Origin: Saccharopolyspora_D taberi
GTDB taxonomy: Bacteria > Actinomycetota > Actinomycetes > Mycobacteriales > Pseudonocardiaceae
Direction: 5' to 3'
DNA: 64,000 bases
Assembly: GCF_039534165.1 (NCBI RefSeq)
Contig: NZ_BAAAUX010000011.1
Location: forward strand, 186,001-250,000
Position 1 is the stretch's first letter; every line of letters starts with the position of its first letter. Shown in pieces: positions 9,131-17,733 of the stretch. Below the pieces are notes generated by a model. It saw only the letters and a program-made list of their open reading frames with translations, was not told the DNA's origin and made no database searches. The translations under genes were made by a program, and so were the position numbers.

Positions 9131-9214
9131 CACCACTGCTGCGGTTACCACAGCGGTGGTGAAAAACCGCCACAGCCCGCCGAAGCTGCGCCGGAGCGCG
9201 ACTTCGGCGGGCTG
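9131..9214. terminator. Two hairpins between convergent genes
   Basis: Positions 9173-9185 and 9202-9214 form a perfect 13-bp stem (CAGCCCGCCGAAG and complement) with a 16-nt loop. A weaker stem with one G-T pair lies at 9131-9160. They sit between the convergent stops of the PucR-type regulator and the EspG-like gene and probably end transcription from both sides. Confidence 0.7.
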
Positions 9215-9272
9215 CCACGGCCGCCTGGACGCCTCCCCCTCTACCTCTTAAGGCATCCCGGCGAGCACCGGA

Positions 9273-10100
9273 CTACCGGTGGGCCCGGGCCATGGTGGCC
9301 AGTTCCTCCAGCGACGACCGCAGGTCGTTCTGCCGCAACGGGTTCACGCTCATCCAGTGCTCCGAGGCGAAGCTGACCCGGACCCGCCCGCGCGGACCGT
9401 CCAACCAGGACAGTTCAGCGCCCTCGCGGAGGTCGCCGGCGCGGGCTCGCCGGGTCACGCCGAGCTGACCGCGTCCGCGCACTTCCGGGAGCAGACCGGC
9501 CAGCTGGTCGAGCATGCCGGGATCTCCCCCGCACTCGCGGACGAGTTCGCGCAGCCGCCGCTCCTTCTCGCGGTCGGCGCTGACGCCGTCGAGCACGTCC
9601 CTCGCACCGTTCACGGCACGCGCGGGCAGCGTGATCGGCATCGACCGCGCCGGAGCGACGTCGGGCACGAACGCCAGCAGCTCTCGGGTCAGCTCGTTGT
9701 CCGGAACCCGCCGCACCGCAACGGTGTTCGCCGGATCGCCGGTCAGCGGCTGGTGGCAGATCATCGCCGTCGAGCGGTAGACCACCGCGACGACGGCGAT
9801 CGTGCCCTCGGGCCCGGTCAGCACGAGATCGACGGTGCTCCGGTGCTGGTGCAGCGCCGCCACCAGCTCGGCGGCGGGACCGAGCGGTCCGGAGTCGTCG
9901 GCCAGACCGCGGGCGCGCAGGGTCTGCCCGGCCGTGCCGAGCAGGACCTCGCGCTCGCCGGGAATCCGGCCGAACGACGGCACGCGCAGCGGGAACGGCA
10001 TCGCCACCCCGGCGTGGGTGGCGAGCAGGTCCAGCTCCACGAGTCCGAAGTGGACGGTTCCGTCGCCGGTCGTCCTGGGGGCGCGGGTGGCGGCGGTCAT
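9273..10100 (-). CDS. ESX secretion-associated protein, EspG family
   Basis: This 275-residue protein has the EspG (ESX-associated) pattern: an early LVELDLLATHAGV beta strand, a mid-region with TxxxVxLVLTGPEG and VAVVYR, and the C-terminal RGRVRVSFASEHWMSVNP segment. EspG proteins are cytoplasmic chaperones that bind PE/PPE-type substrates of type VII secretion and keep them soluble. It is the last gene of a three-gene operon and overlaps the preceding gene by 4 nt. That operon also encodes a PPE/WXG-like protein, the natural client. No EccA-E core is in the window, so export would rely on an ESX apparatus encoded elsewhere. Confidence 0.82.
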   Translation of the reverse strand: MTAATRAPRTTGDGTVHFGLVELDLLATHAGVAMPFPLRVPSFGRIPGEREVLLGTAGQTLRARGLADDSGPLGPAAELVAALHQHRSTVDLVLTGPEGTIAVVAVVYRSTAMICHQPLTGDPANTVAVRRVPDNELTRELLAFVPDVAPARSMPITLPARAVNGARDVLDGVSADREKERRLRELVRECGGDPGMLDQLAGLLPEVRGRGQLGVTRRARAGDLREGAELSWLDGPRGRVRVSFASEHWMSVNPLRQNDLRSSLEELATMARAHR

Positions 10101-10516
10101 TCCCGGGCACCGCCGATACCGTCCTGAACTCGCATACCGCCCTGAACGCCCATGCCGTCCTGAGCGCCGATGCCGTGAGCGCCGCCGATGCCGCGCAGCG
10201 TCGACGCGGTGTTGGAGTCGCGCTCCAGGTACCCGGTCACGGTTTCCCGCAGCGCGGAGTGGAAACCGTTGATCCCGGTGTCGGCCGTGGTCACCTCACC
10301 GGCGAGACCGGTCTGGCCCGCCGCCTCGCGCAGCCGCATGGCCAGGTGCAGCGCGGGCGGTGCGGTGCCGAGCATCGGCAGGCGCTCGGCCAGCCTGCCC
10401 GCGGAGGTGACCAGGCCGCTGGTGCGATCGTTGATCGCGGTCAGCGCCGCGACCTGGGCGGTGAGCTCCTGGGGCTCGACCTGGTACCCGTTCCGGGACT
10501 GTCCTTCGGAGGTCAA
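10097..10516 (-). CDS. Small helical type VII secretion-associated protein (EspC-like)
   Basis: This 139-residue protein has a TTG start at 10514-10516 with GGGAG 7 nt upstream. It is rich in alternating helix-forming residues (QVEPQELTAQVAALTAIND, and a second helix ending GYLERD), the layout of EspC/ESX-target type proteins (T7SS target family). The C-terminal 30 residues are a low-complexity G/M/Q-rich tail with repeats of DGMGVQGG type. It overlaps the EspG-like gene by 4 nt and follows the PPE-like gene by 16 nt. It is probably a co-secreted partner or a substrate. The family assignment rests on size, helix pattern and context. Confidence 0.6.
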   Translation of the reverse strand: MTSEGQSRNGYQVEPQELTAQVAALTAINDRTSGLVTSAGRLAERLPMLGTAPPALHLAMRLREAAGQTGLAGEVTTADTGINGFHSALRETVTGYLERDSNTASTLRGIGGAHGIGAQDGMGVQGGMRVQDGIGGARE

Positions 10517-10532
10517 GGTTGGCTCCCGTCTC

Positions 10533-11684
10533 TCACTGCCCGATGACCGGGGGCATGACCGGTTCTTCGACGTCGAACAGCCGCTGGTCGACCAGCGGCA
10601 TCCGGTTGCGGTGCACGGTGTCCTCGTCCTCCCGGGACCGGGCCCCGGAACCAGGACCACCGGCCATCATGCCGCCGCGAGCGGCCGCGGCCGCCGCAGC
10701 GGCACCTGCCAGCGCGCCCATCCGGCTCACCGCACCGGCTCCCGAGCGCGGACCGGCCGGCAGGCTCGGGTCCAGCGGACCGGAACCGGTCAGCTTTCCC
10801 CAGGAGCCGCCGGGCGAACCGACGCCCGATCCGCCACCGGCGAACCCCGCAGCGCTCGTCGCGGCCGGGCCCGCCTGCGCGGGGTTCCCGGCGGCACCGG
10901 CCGACGCCGGGGCGATCGAACGGCTGCTGTTGAGCAGGCTCTGCTCGTAGGTCTGCATCACGTGCACCGCCTGCGCCTTCTGCTCGGCGGCGGCGACGCT
11001 GGCCAGGAACATGCTCCCGCCGCCCGCGGCGACCGCACCGACGGCGGCCCCCATCAGCGCGCCCGGTCCGGCGCCGACCCCACCGGCACCGGCACCGACC
11101 ACGNNNNNNNNNNCCCGGCGGCCCTCCATCACCTCGGCCACCCGGAACAGCACCTGGCCCCGGTTGTAGGCGGTCGCGCCGGACCAGCCGCCGAACGCCT
11201 TGCGCGCGGCCGAAACCGCGTCACCGGCGTTCTGGGTCGCCTGCGAGACGGTGCCCGCCCGGCTGCCGATCTCGGAGGTCCGGTTCCCGAGCTTGCCGAG
11301 ATCTTCGGCGGCGACCTGGGCCGCCTGCCCGCTCCAGTTCCGCTGGAGGGCGTCGCGCTGGCCGTGCAGACCTTCGGCGTGACCGTTGAGCTCGGTCCCG
11401 TGCCGGTCCCACTCCGCGGCGACATCGCTGACGTCGGCGACGTCGGCGCCCTGCCACAGCATTTCGTAGAGCTGCTCGTGGGAGTAGGCGTTCCAGTTCG
11501 TCGCGCCCTCCGGGATCGGCGAGCCGAAGTAGCCCTCCCACACGTTGCGCAAGGCGTTCACGACCGGTTTGCCGAGCTCTCCGGCAGGCCCGCCCTGGTC
11601 CAGCACGGAGGTGGCGGCCTGCGCCAGGCCCTGCACCCCGGCCGACGCCGTGTCGATCAGGTTTTCCTCGCCCTGGTCGGTCAT
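10533..11684 (-). CDS. PPE/WXG100-like type VII secretion substrate (contains assembly gap)
   Basis: About 383 residues can be read from the ATG at 11684, with 10 N (11104-11113) inside. The N-terminal 170 residues are helical with a NWSGQAA turn, the WXG-type hairpin motif of ESX substrates, preceded by AEWDRHGTELNGHAEGLHGQ. The region after the gap is Gly/Ala-rich and the C-terminus is acidic (REDEDTVHRNRMPLVDQRL), a common ending for large actinomycete PPE-like proteins. The frame is the same on both sides when the gap counts as 10 nt, but the real gap length is unknown, so total length and integrity are unproven. It heads the EspG-containing operon. Confidence 0.68.
   Translation of the reverse strand: MTDQGEENLIDTASAGVQGLAQAATSVLDQGGPAGELGKPVVNALRNVWEGYFGSPIPEGATNWNAYSHEQLYEMLWQGADVADVSDVAAEWDRHGTELNGHAEGLHGQRDALQRNWSGQAAQVAAEDLGKLGNRTSEIGSRAGTVSQATQNAGDAVSAARKAFGGWSGATAYNRGQVLFRVAEVMEGRRXXXXVVGAGAGGVGAGPGALMGAAVGAVAAGGGSMFLASVAAAEQKAQAVHVMQTYEQSLLNSSRSIAPASAGAAGNPAQAGPAATSAAGFAGGGSGVGSPGGSWGKLTGSGPLDPSLPAGPRSGAGAVSRMGALAGAAAAAAAARGGMMAGGPGSGARSREDEDTVHRNRMPLVDQRLFDVEEPVMPPVIGQ
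11104..11113. other. Assembly gap (10 N)
   Basis: Ten undetermined bases interrupt the PPE/WXG-like gene in a Gly/Ala-rich, probably repetitive coding region. A gap of exactly 10 may be a placeholder and not a measured length. Confidence 0.98.
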
Positions 11685-11765
11685 TTCCTGTTTTCCGTCT
11701 TCCTGCGCGATGCGGCTGGGGCGCAAACGCTATCGGGCAGCGATGAAATCCTGATGAAGTGCAGG

Positions 11766-14702
11766 TCAGAGCCGTTGCCTGCGGACCAGCTCCAGACCTT
11801 CGAGCGCGCGGGCCCGTTCGGCGTCCGCACCGCCGCCGTGGGGGAACGCACCGCGTCCGCGCGGGACGCCGAGGGCGGACTCGAACTGCTCGCGCGCCTC
11901 GTCGGCGCGCCCGGCCGCGAGGTAGGTGGCGCCCAGCCGGTTGCGGATCTCCGGCTCGACCAGCGCCGCGGTCTCCTCGTTCACGACGGTCAGCGCCCGC
12001 CGGTGCAGTCCGATCGCGGTGTCGATGTTGCCCAGTTCCTGTTCGGCGGTGCCGAGCCTGGTCAGCGACGCGGCGATGAGCACGATGTCGGCGGTCTGCT
12101 CCGCCATCGCGACCGCCTCGCGCAGCGACACCGCCGCATCGGCGAACTTGCCGAGGGAGAGCTGGATGCTGCCGGTGAAGCACAGGGTCCGGCCCGCCAT
12201 CCCCGGGCTGCCGATCTTCTCGCCCAGCACCCGGAACTCGCCGAAGCGCTGGAGCGCCTCCTCGTGCCGCCCCTGGACGTGCTCCAGGTAGCCGAGGCTG
12301 GAACTGGCCCGCTCGACGAGCCAGTTGTTCTCCGCCTCGCCCGCCATCGCCATCGCCTCGGTCAGGGCCTCCTGCGCCCTGGCGTGTTCCCCGGACACCG
12401 CCCACACCACGCCCATGCCCCCCAGGGCCCGGGCCTCCTCACGGCGGTCGCCCACCTGCCTGCTGCTGTGCAGCGCGTCCTCCAGCCAGCTGCGGCCTCG
12501 TTCGAAATGCCCCTGCATGCCGTAGGCGAAGCCCATGCAGAACCGCAACGCGGGGATCATCCGCTGGTCGCTGGTCCCGCCGAGGCACGGCAGCGCGATC
12601 TCCAGCATCGCGCGGCATTCGTGGAACCGGCCCCGCCGGACCAGGTGGTCCACAACGGACTCCGCGATCCAGCAGGCGTCGTCGTCGTGGCCGGTGGCCG
12701 CGGCGTACGAGACCACGTCGGTGAAGTCACCGGCGGCGTCCAGCCAGGCGACCGCTTCCTCCAGGCCGCCGAACGGCGCCTCGTCCGGTGCCGGTCCGGT
12801 CGGGTAGCTCGACGCGCCCCAGTCGCTCGCGCGCCTGCCCGCGGCGGCGTAGAGCCGGAACAGCCCGGTGCGGGCGGCTGCGACTTCGGCGGGCCGCTCG
12901 GCGGCGAGCCGCCGCGCGTACACGGCGACCAGGTCGTGCAGCCGGTACCGGCCGGTCGCGGGCTGCTGGACCAGGTTCGCGTCGACCAGGCGCTCCAGCG
13001 TGCGCTCGGCCTCGCGCGCCGGGCACGCCAGCATCGCCGCCGCCGCGAGGACGTCCACATCGGACGTCGGCGACAGGCCCAGGGCGCGGAACGCGCGCTG
13101 TTCGGCGACCGGGAGCTGGCGGTAGGACAGCCGGAAGGCCGCCTCCACGCTGCGGTCCTCAACGGCCAGCTCGCCGATCCGGTCCGCGTCGTCGGACAGC
13201 CTGGCCGCGAAGTCCGCGAACGTCCACATGGGACGGCTTTGCAGCCGCGCCCCGGCGATGCGCAGCGCCAGCGGAAGCCTGCCGCACAGCTGCGCCAGCT
13301 GCCGCACCTCGGCATGCGCGCCGTCCGGCCGCGAGCCGCCCACAACGCGGGTGAGCAGGCCCTCGGCCGCGTCGAGATCCAATGGCCCCAAGGAAATCCG
13401 GGGCTCGGCGTCCAGCCCGGCGAGCCGCCTGCGGCTGGTCACCAGCACCCGGCTGCCCGCTCCGGCGGGCAGCAGCGGGCGCACCTGGTCGGCGCGCGTC
13501 GCGTCGTCGAGCACCAGCAGCAGCCGAAGTGAAGCGGTCGCCGACCGCCAGTACGCGGAAAGTTCGTCCAGATCGTCCGGAATGTTGCTGTCGTCGACAC
13601 CGACGGCCCGCAGCAGCCGTCGCAGGGCCCGTTGCGGCGTCAGCGCTTCCCGGCTCTCGCTGTGCCCGTGCAGATCCACGAACAGGCAGCCGTCGGGGCA
13701 TTGCTCGCGAAGAACGCGCGCGGCGGTGACCGCGAGTGCGGTCTTCCCCGATCCCGCCACGCCGTCAACCGCGGCGACCGACACCGCGCCAGGACCGACA
13801 GGAGCGGTGAGCTGCGCGAGTTCCCCGTCCCGGCCGACCAGTTCACCGACGTCGGCGGGAAGTTCGTCGCGCGGGGCGGGCTGCGGGGCTGCGGGCTTGG
13901 ACGGCCGCGGAGTGACGCCGAGGGCGTTGTCGTCACCGCGCAGCACCGCCTCTTGCAGGCGGCGGGACTCGTCGCCCGGCTCCACTCCCAGGTCCTCCAC
14001 CAACCGGCGGCGCAGCTCGGTGAACACCGCCAGCGCGTCGGCCCGCCTGCCGCTGGCGTACAGGCCGCGCATCAGCAGCCCGGCCAGCGTCTCGTTGTGC
14101 GGGTGCGCCGCAGTCAGCGCGGACAGCTCACCCACCGCTTCGACGTGGCGGTCCAGCTGCAACTGGCATTCGAGCTTCTGCTGCGACAACGCGATCCGGC
14201 GTTCGGACAGCCGGCGCCGCTCCCCCTCCGCGAACGGCCCGGGAAGCCCGGCGAGCGGTTCGCCCTCGAACAGCGCGAGGGCTCGCGAGCACGCCTCGAC
14301 CGAAGCCGGGAGGTCACCGGCACGCCGCGCTTCCCGCGCCTCGCGGGAGAACTCCTCCAGCTTGGCGGCATCCACCCAGATCCCGCGGCTGAGGAACCGG
14401 TAGCCGCTCCGGTCGCCGCCGATCACCGGGCGGCCGTCACCGGTCCCGAGGCACTTGCGCAACCGGTAGATGTAGCCGGGCACGACCTTCAGGCCCGTGC
14501 CGGGCGGCTCCGCGCCCCACACGCCGTCGAGCAGCTCCTGCTGGCTGACCGTCACGTCCGGGCGCAGCACCAGACCGGCGAGGAAGGCCTGCTGCCGGAC
14601 CGGCCCCAGGTCCAGCGGCTCGTCACCGCGCCAGGCCCGCAGCGGACCGAGGACGGTGATCCTGAGCCGCTGAGCCGAACCGGCCACCCGCAGATCGCTC
14701 AT
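11766..14702 (-). CDS. SARP-family regulator, AfsR-like (BTAD, NB-ARC, TPR)
   Basis: This 978-residue AfsR-like activator has an OmpR-type winged helix at about 10-105 (LGPLRAWRGDEPLDLG, with YIYRLRKCLG) and a bacterial transcriptional activation domain at about 110-255. An NB-ARC ATPase follows with Walker A GVAGSGKT (314-321), and tetratricopeptide repeats run from about 620 to the end. Proteins of this layout activate secondary-metabolite or developmental genes and may be controlled by ATP and phosphorylation. It diverges from the MFS transporter across a palindrome-rich 287-nt region. It points the same way as the ESX-accessory operon but is separated from it by 81 nt. The target is unknown. 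Confidence 0.88.
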   Translation of the reverse strand: MSDLRVAGSAQRLRITVLGPLRAWRGDEPLDLGPVRQQAFLAGLVLRPDVTVSQQELLDGVWGAEPPGTGLKVVPGYIYRLRKCLGTGDGRPVIGGDRSGYRFLSRGIWVDAAKLEEFSREAREARRAGDLPASVEACSRALALFEGEPLAGLPGPFAEGERRRLSERRIALSQQKLECQLQLDRHVEAVGELSALTAAHPHNETLAGLLMRGLYASGRRADALAVFTELRRRLVEDLGVEPGDESRRLQEAVLRGDDNALGVTPRPSKPAAPQPAPRDELPADVGELVGRDGELAQLTAPVGPGAVSVAAVDGVAGSGKTALAVTAARVLREQCPDGCLFVDLHGHSESREALTPQRALRRLLRAVGVDDSNIPDDLDELSAYWRSATASLRLLLVLDDATRADQVRPLLPAGAGSRVLVTSRRRLAGLDAEPRISLGPLDLDAAEGLLTRVVGGSRPDGAHAEVRQLAQLCGRLPLALRIAGARLQSRPMWTFADFAARLSDDADRIGELAVEDRSVEAAFRLSYRQLPVAEQRAFRALGLSPTSDVDVLAAAAMLACPAREAERTLERLVDANLVQQPATGRYRLHDLVAVYARRLAAERPAEVAAARTGLFRLYAAAGRRASDWGASSYPTGPAPDEAPFGGLEEAVAWLDAAGDFTDVVSYAAATGHDDDACWIAESVVDHLVRRGRFHECRAMLEIALPCLGGTSDQRMIPALRFCMGFAYGMQGHFERGRSWLEDALHSSRQVGDRREEARALGGMGVVWAVSGEHARAQEALTEAMAMAGEAENNWLVERASSSLGYLEHVQGRHEEALQRFGEFRVLGEKIGSPGMAGRTLCFTGSIQLSLGKFADAAVSLREAVAMAEQTADIVLIAASLTRLGTAEQELGNIDTAIGLHRRALTVVNEETAALVEPEIRNRLGATYLAAGRADEAREQFESALGVPRGRGAFPHGGGADAERARALEGLELVRRQRL

Positions 14703-14794
14703 CTGCCCCCCGACAACACGTTCGAAGCATACGACAACCGCCGATCATGCTTCCGCGAAACGAAAAAGAAGCCCACCGCCTCCTTCACGCGTGT

Positions 14795-14830
14795 GAGTGA
14801 GTCGCGACTACGCAGTGTCCCGACTCACTC
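14795..14830. promoter_or_regulatory. Inverted repeat GAGTGAGTCG / CGACTCACTC
   Basis: Perfect 10-bp arms at 14795-14804 and 14821-14830 lie in the divergent region between the SARP gene (start 14702) and the MFS gene (start 14990). They could be an operator for the SARP promoter or a hairpin in its leader. Confidence 0.4.
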
Positions 14831-14876
14831 CGGCTCAGCTGGACATGCCCCCGGACGGGCGTTGAGACTGGAGACC

Positions 14877-14914
14877 AGACAGTCGATGGCGACGACGCCG
14901 ATTACCGACTGTCT
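14877..14914. promoter_or_regulatory. Inverted repeat AGACAGTCG / CGACTGTCT followed by T-rich run
   Basis: Perfect 9-bp arms at 14877-14885 and 14906-14914 are followed on the plus strand by TTCTTT. It could be an operator, or an attenuator-like hairpin in the leader of the MFS gene. Confidence 0.4.
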
Positions 14915-14931
14915 TTCTTTGTGCCGCGATT

Positions 14932-14945
14932 CTGTATCGATACAG
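14932..14945. promoter_or_regulatory. Perfect 14-nt palindrome CTGTATCGATACAG
   Basis: This AT-containing perfect palindrome stands out in GC-rich sequence and sits 45 nt upstream of the MFS transporter start, where a TetR- or MarR-type repressor would bind. No such regulator is adjacent. Confidence 0.5.
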
Positions 14946-14989
14946 TACGGCGGCCACCACACCCGCTTCCTTCCCCCGAGAGGAGAACC

Positions 14990-16201
14990 GTGCCCATCGC
15001 GCTGCTCGCGCTGGCCCTCGGCGCATTCGGCATCGGCACGACCGAGTTCGTCATGATGGGCGTGCTGCCGCAGGCAGCTGCCGACCTCGGCGTCTCGATC
15101 CCGGCCGCGGGCAACCTGATCACCGGTTACGCGCTGGGCGTGGTGATCGGAGCGCCGACGCTGACGGTGCTGGGCGCCAGGCTGCCCGGCAGGACGATGC
15201 TCGTGGCGATGCTTGGCCTGTTCACCGTCGGCAACGCGCTGTTCGCGCTGTCCCCGAGCGCGGGCGCGGGCGTGGCGCTGCGGTTCCTGTCCGGCCTGCC
15301 GCACGGCGCGTTCTTCGGCGTCGGCGCGGTGGTGGCCGCCGGGATGGTCGGCCGCGGCGACCGGGCCAAGGCGGTCTCGATGATGTTCATGGGCCTGACG
15401 CTGGCCAACGTCGTCGGCGTCCCGCTGGGGACGCTGCTCGGGCAGAACCTCGGCTGGCGGGCCACCTTCGCGGTCGTGGCCGGGATCGGGCTGGTCGCCG
15501 TCGCCGCCGTCCTGCGGTTGGTGCCCGCCACCGGCGGGCCCGCGCCGGAGCAGGTCTCGCTGCGCGGGCAGCTCGCCGCCTTCCGCCTCCCGCAGGTGTG
15601 GCTGGCGCTGGCGATCGTCACCTTCGGCCTCGGCGGGACCTTCGCGTGCCTGAGCTACCTGACCCCGGTCCTGACCGACGTGTCCGGGTTCTCCCCGTCC
15701 GGCGCGACGGTCCTGCTCGTGGTGGCCGGTCTCGGCATGACGCTGGGCAACTTCCTCGGCGGCCGGGTCGCCGATCGGGCGCTGGTGCCCGGACTGCTCG
15801 TCGTGCTGGTCGGCCTGACCGCCGTGCTCGGCGCGTTCACCGTCACGGCGGGCGACCCGATCACCGCGGTGCTGACCGTGTTCCTGATCGGCGTCGGCGG
15901 TTTCATGGTCGCGCCGATCATGCAGGCGATGATCATGGAGAAGGCCGGCGGGACGCCGATGCTCGTGTCGGCCGCGCTCCAGTCGGCGTTCAACATCGCG
16001 AACTCGATCGGCGCCTGCCTGGGCGGTCTGGTGATCGCCCACGGGTTCGGCCTGGTGGGTCCGAGCCTGGTGGGTTCGCTGCTTTCCGTTGTCGGCCTGG
16101 GTCTGGCCCTGCTGTCCGGCGGTCTCGATCGCCGGGCCCGACGGGCTGCTCCGCGGCCTGCCGTTCCGGCCGAGAGCGGGCCGGTGCTGGTTCCGGCGTG
16201 A
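14990..16201 (+). CDS. MFS efflux transporter, AraJ/Cmx-like
   Basis: This 403-residue, 12-TM major facilitator transporter starts with GTG at 14990 behind AGGAGA. It begins PIALLALALGAFGIGTTEFV with MMGVLPQ next, the N-terminal signature of the AraJ/Cmx/CmrA drug- and sugar-efflux group. The loop 2-3 motif is the variant GAPTLTVLGARLPGR and not the canonical GxxxDRxGRR. It likely exports a small hydrophobic compound, and chloramphenicol-like or arabinose-type substrates are known in the group. It stands alone behind three inverted repeats, so it is probably inducible. The substrate is not predictable. Confidence 0.85.
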   Translation: MPIALLALALGAFGIGTTEFVMMGVLPQAAADLGVSIPAAGNLITGYALGVVIGAPTLTVLGARLPGRTMLVAMLGLFTVGNALFALSPSAGAGVALRFLSGLPHGAFFGVGAVVAAGMVGRGDRAKAVSMMFMGLTLANVVGVPLGTLLGQNLGWRATFAVVAGIGLVAVAAVLRLVPATGGPAPEQVSLRGQLAAFRLPQVWLALAIVTFGLGGTFACLSYLTPVLTDVSGFSPSGATVLLVVAGLGMTLGNFLGGRVADRALVPGLLVVLVGLTAVLGAFTVTAGDPITAVLTVFLIGVGGFMVAPIMQAMIMEKAGGTPMLVSAALQSAFNIANSIGACLGGLVIAHGFGLVGPSLVGSLLSVVGLGLALLSGGLDRRARRAAPRPAVPAESGPVLVPA

Positions 16202-16211
16202 CGCCGCGGGA

Positions 16212-16994
16212 TCAGCGGCCGCCGACGGCCCGGTCCGGGAAGACGGGCGCCCGCCTGGCGGCGAAAGCTTCGAGACCGACGGGCAGATCGCCGTTCTCGG
16301 CCTCCTGCCACCGGTCCGCCACCTCCGCGGGCACCTCGCCGGTCGCCGCGGCGAAGCCGATCATCTCCTTCGCCGCGGCGGTGCTCACCGACGAGCGGGA
16401 CGCGACCGTGCGGGCGACCGACTCCGCGCTCGCCAGCACCCCGCCCTCGTCCGCGAGGTCGGTGACGATCCCGTGGCGCAGGGCGGTGCGGGCGTCGATC
16501 AGGTCCGCGGTGAACAGCAGCCGCTTCGCCACCGCCGGTCCCACCGTCCGGACCAGGCGCGCGACCGACGCCGCCGGGTAGACGATCCCCAGCTTGGCCG
16601 GGGTGACCGCGAACCGGGCTCCCGGGGCGGCGACGCGGATGTCGCAGGCGATGGCCAGCTGCACACCGCCCCCGACGCAGTAGCCGTCGATGGCCGCGAT
16701 GGTCGGGACCGGGCAGTGCGCGAGCGCTTCCTCCACCCGGACGAAGTCGCCGGTCGCGGCGGTCTCGGTTCCCGGCCGGAACTCCGAGAGGTCCATCCCG
16801 GCGCAGAAGTCCCCGGCCGCACCCGTGACCACGACGGCCTTGACGTCGGCGCGGCCGGCCAGCTCGGCGAAGACCTCCACCATGCGGTCGCGCATGGGCC
16901 GGGTGAGGGCGTTCTTGCTGGCCGGGTTGTGCAGCACGAGCGTGGCGACGCTCGCCTCCACGCTGACGGCCACGGAGGAGGCTGGCGTGTCCAT
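16212..16994 (-). CDS. Crotonase-fold (enoyl-CoA hydratase/isomerase-like) protein
   Basis: This 260-residue crotonase superfamily member has an ATG at 16994 with GAAAGGA upstream. The oxyanion-hole segments are present: FCAGMDLSEF, and YCVGGG followed by VQLAIACDIRVAA. At the two positions where classical enoyl-CoA hydratases carry catalytic glutamates, it has Gln (GGGVQL) and Ala (VTPAKLG). A normal hydratase reaction is therefore doubtful. Isomerase, thioesterase or decarboxylase-like activity within the superfamily is more likely. No fatty-acid oxidation genes are adjacent. The fold is certain, the reaction is not. Confidence 0.8.
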   Translation of the reverse strand: MDTPASSVAVSVEASVATLVLHNPASKNALTRPMRDRMVEVFAELAGRADVKAVVVTGAAGDFCAGMDLSEFRPGTETAATGDFVRVEEALAHCPVPTIAAIDGYCVGGGVQLAIACDIRVAAPGARFAVTPAKLGIVYPAASVARLVRTVGPAVAKRLLFTADLIDARTALRHGIVTDLADEGGVLASAESVARTVASRSSVSTAAAKEMIGFAAATGEVPAEVADRWQEAENGDLPVGLEAFAARRAPVFPDRAVGGR

Positions 16995-17123
16995 GCCGTG
17001 CGGTCCTTTCGACACCGGTGGGTCCGACAGGACGTTACCCGCCGGTACCGGCGGGCAACGCGGCGCCACTCCTCTGTCCACTGTGCACAGAACCGGCGCC
17101 CGGCCCGGCGGACCGGGCGCAGG

Positions 17124-17549
17124 TCATGCCGTCTGCGCGCTCCTCCCGGAGAGCAGGCGCAGGAGCTGCGCCGTCCGGTCCCGGCGCCCCCACGCGACGA
17201 CGGCGACCACGAGCAGCGTCACCGCCGGGAACACCGCCATGACCGGCGCCTGCGCGAAGCTGATGACGGTCGCGAAGACCAGCAGGAGCACCAGGCCCGC
17301 GCTGGCCAGGCCGGACAGCACCGGGATCAGCAGCCCGACACCGCCCGCCAGCTCGGCGACACCGGCGACGTAGCGCAGCCACTGCCCGGCCCCCATGGCC
17401 TCGAAACCGGCCACGGTCAGCGGATCGCTGGTCAGCTTGCCGTACGCGCCGAACAGGAACAGCGCGGCGATCAGCACCTGGAGCACCCACAGGACGACGT
17501 TCCACGCGCCCGATGCGGCGGCGGGTCCTGTGTTGGCGTTGGCGGTCAC
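17124..17549 (-). CDS. DoxX-like membrane protein
   Basis: This 141-residue protein has four predicted transmembrane helices (about residues 17-35, 58-78, 83-100 and 105-120). It carries the DoxX-like features LFLFGAYGKL in helix 1 and the GVAELAGGVGLLIPV segment in helix 2-3. DoxX relatives are small membrane proteins linked to quinone or thiol redox in some species, but most are uncharacterised. It starts with GTG at 17549. It is probably a single gene. A 9-bp inverted repeat (17627-17635 and 17678-17686) lies upstream. Confidence 0.75.
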   Translation of the reverse strand: MTANANTGPAAASGAWNVVLWVLQVLIAALFLFGAYGKLTSDPLTVAGFEAMGAGQWLRYVAGVAELAGGVGLLIPVLSGLASAGLVLLLVFATVISFAQAPVMAVFPAVTLLVVAVVAWGRRDRTAQLLRLLSGRSAQTA

Positions 17550-17626
17550 GGTCGAACTCCTCGAATCAAGGTCCGCACGGCTTGAGCGGTACCGGCGGAC
17601 GACGTCGTCCCAGCGCAGCCCGGAGA

Positions 17627-17686
17627 ATCGGACATGCCGTTCGGATCATAAGCAGATGCCTGTCGCGAATACCAGTGATGTCCGAT
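17627..17686. promoter_or_regulatory. Spaced inverted repeat ATCGGACAT / ATGTCCGAT
   Basis: Perfect 9-bp arms at 17627-17635 and 17678-17686 are separated by 42 nt in the region between the DoxX-like gene and the LLM oxidoreductase. They could be paired operator half-sites. No direct support beyond symmetry. Confidence 0.3.
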
Positions 17687-17733
17687 ATCGCTCCCATTGA
17701 CCGGAAATCCGCAGCGCACAACGCAAGGGCGGA

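Noticed and set aside
10188..13532. 1114-codon open frame on the plus strand
   Set aside because: It runs antisense through the ESX-accessory genes and the SARP regulator, is rich in Arg/Pro/Gln/Ala with no domain, and spans the N gap. It is a shadow caused by high GC third positions.
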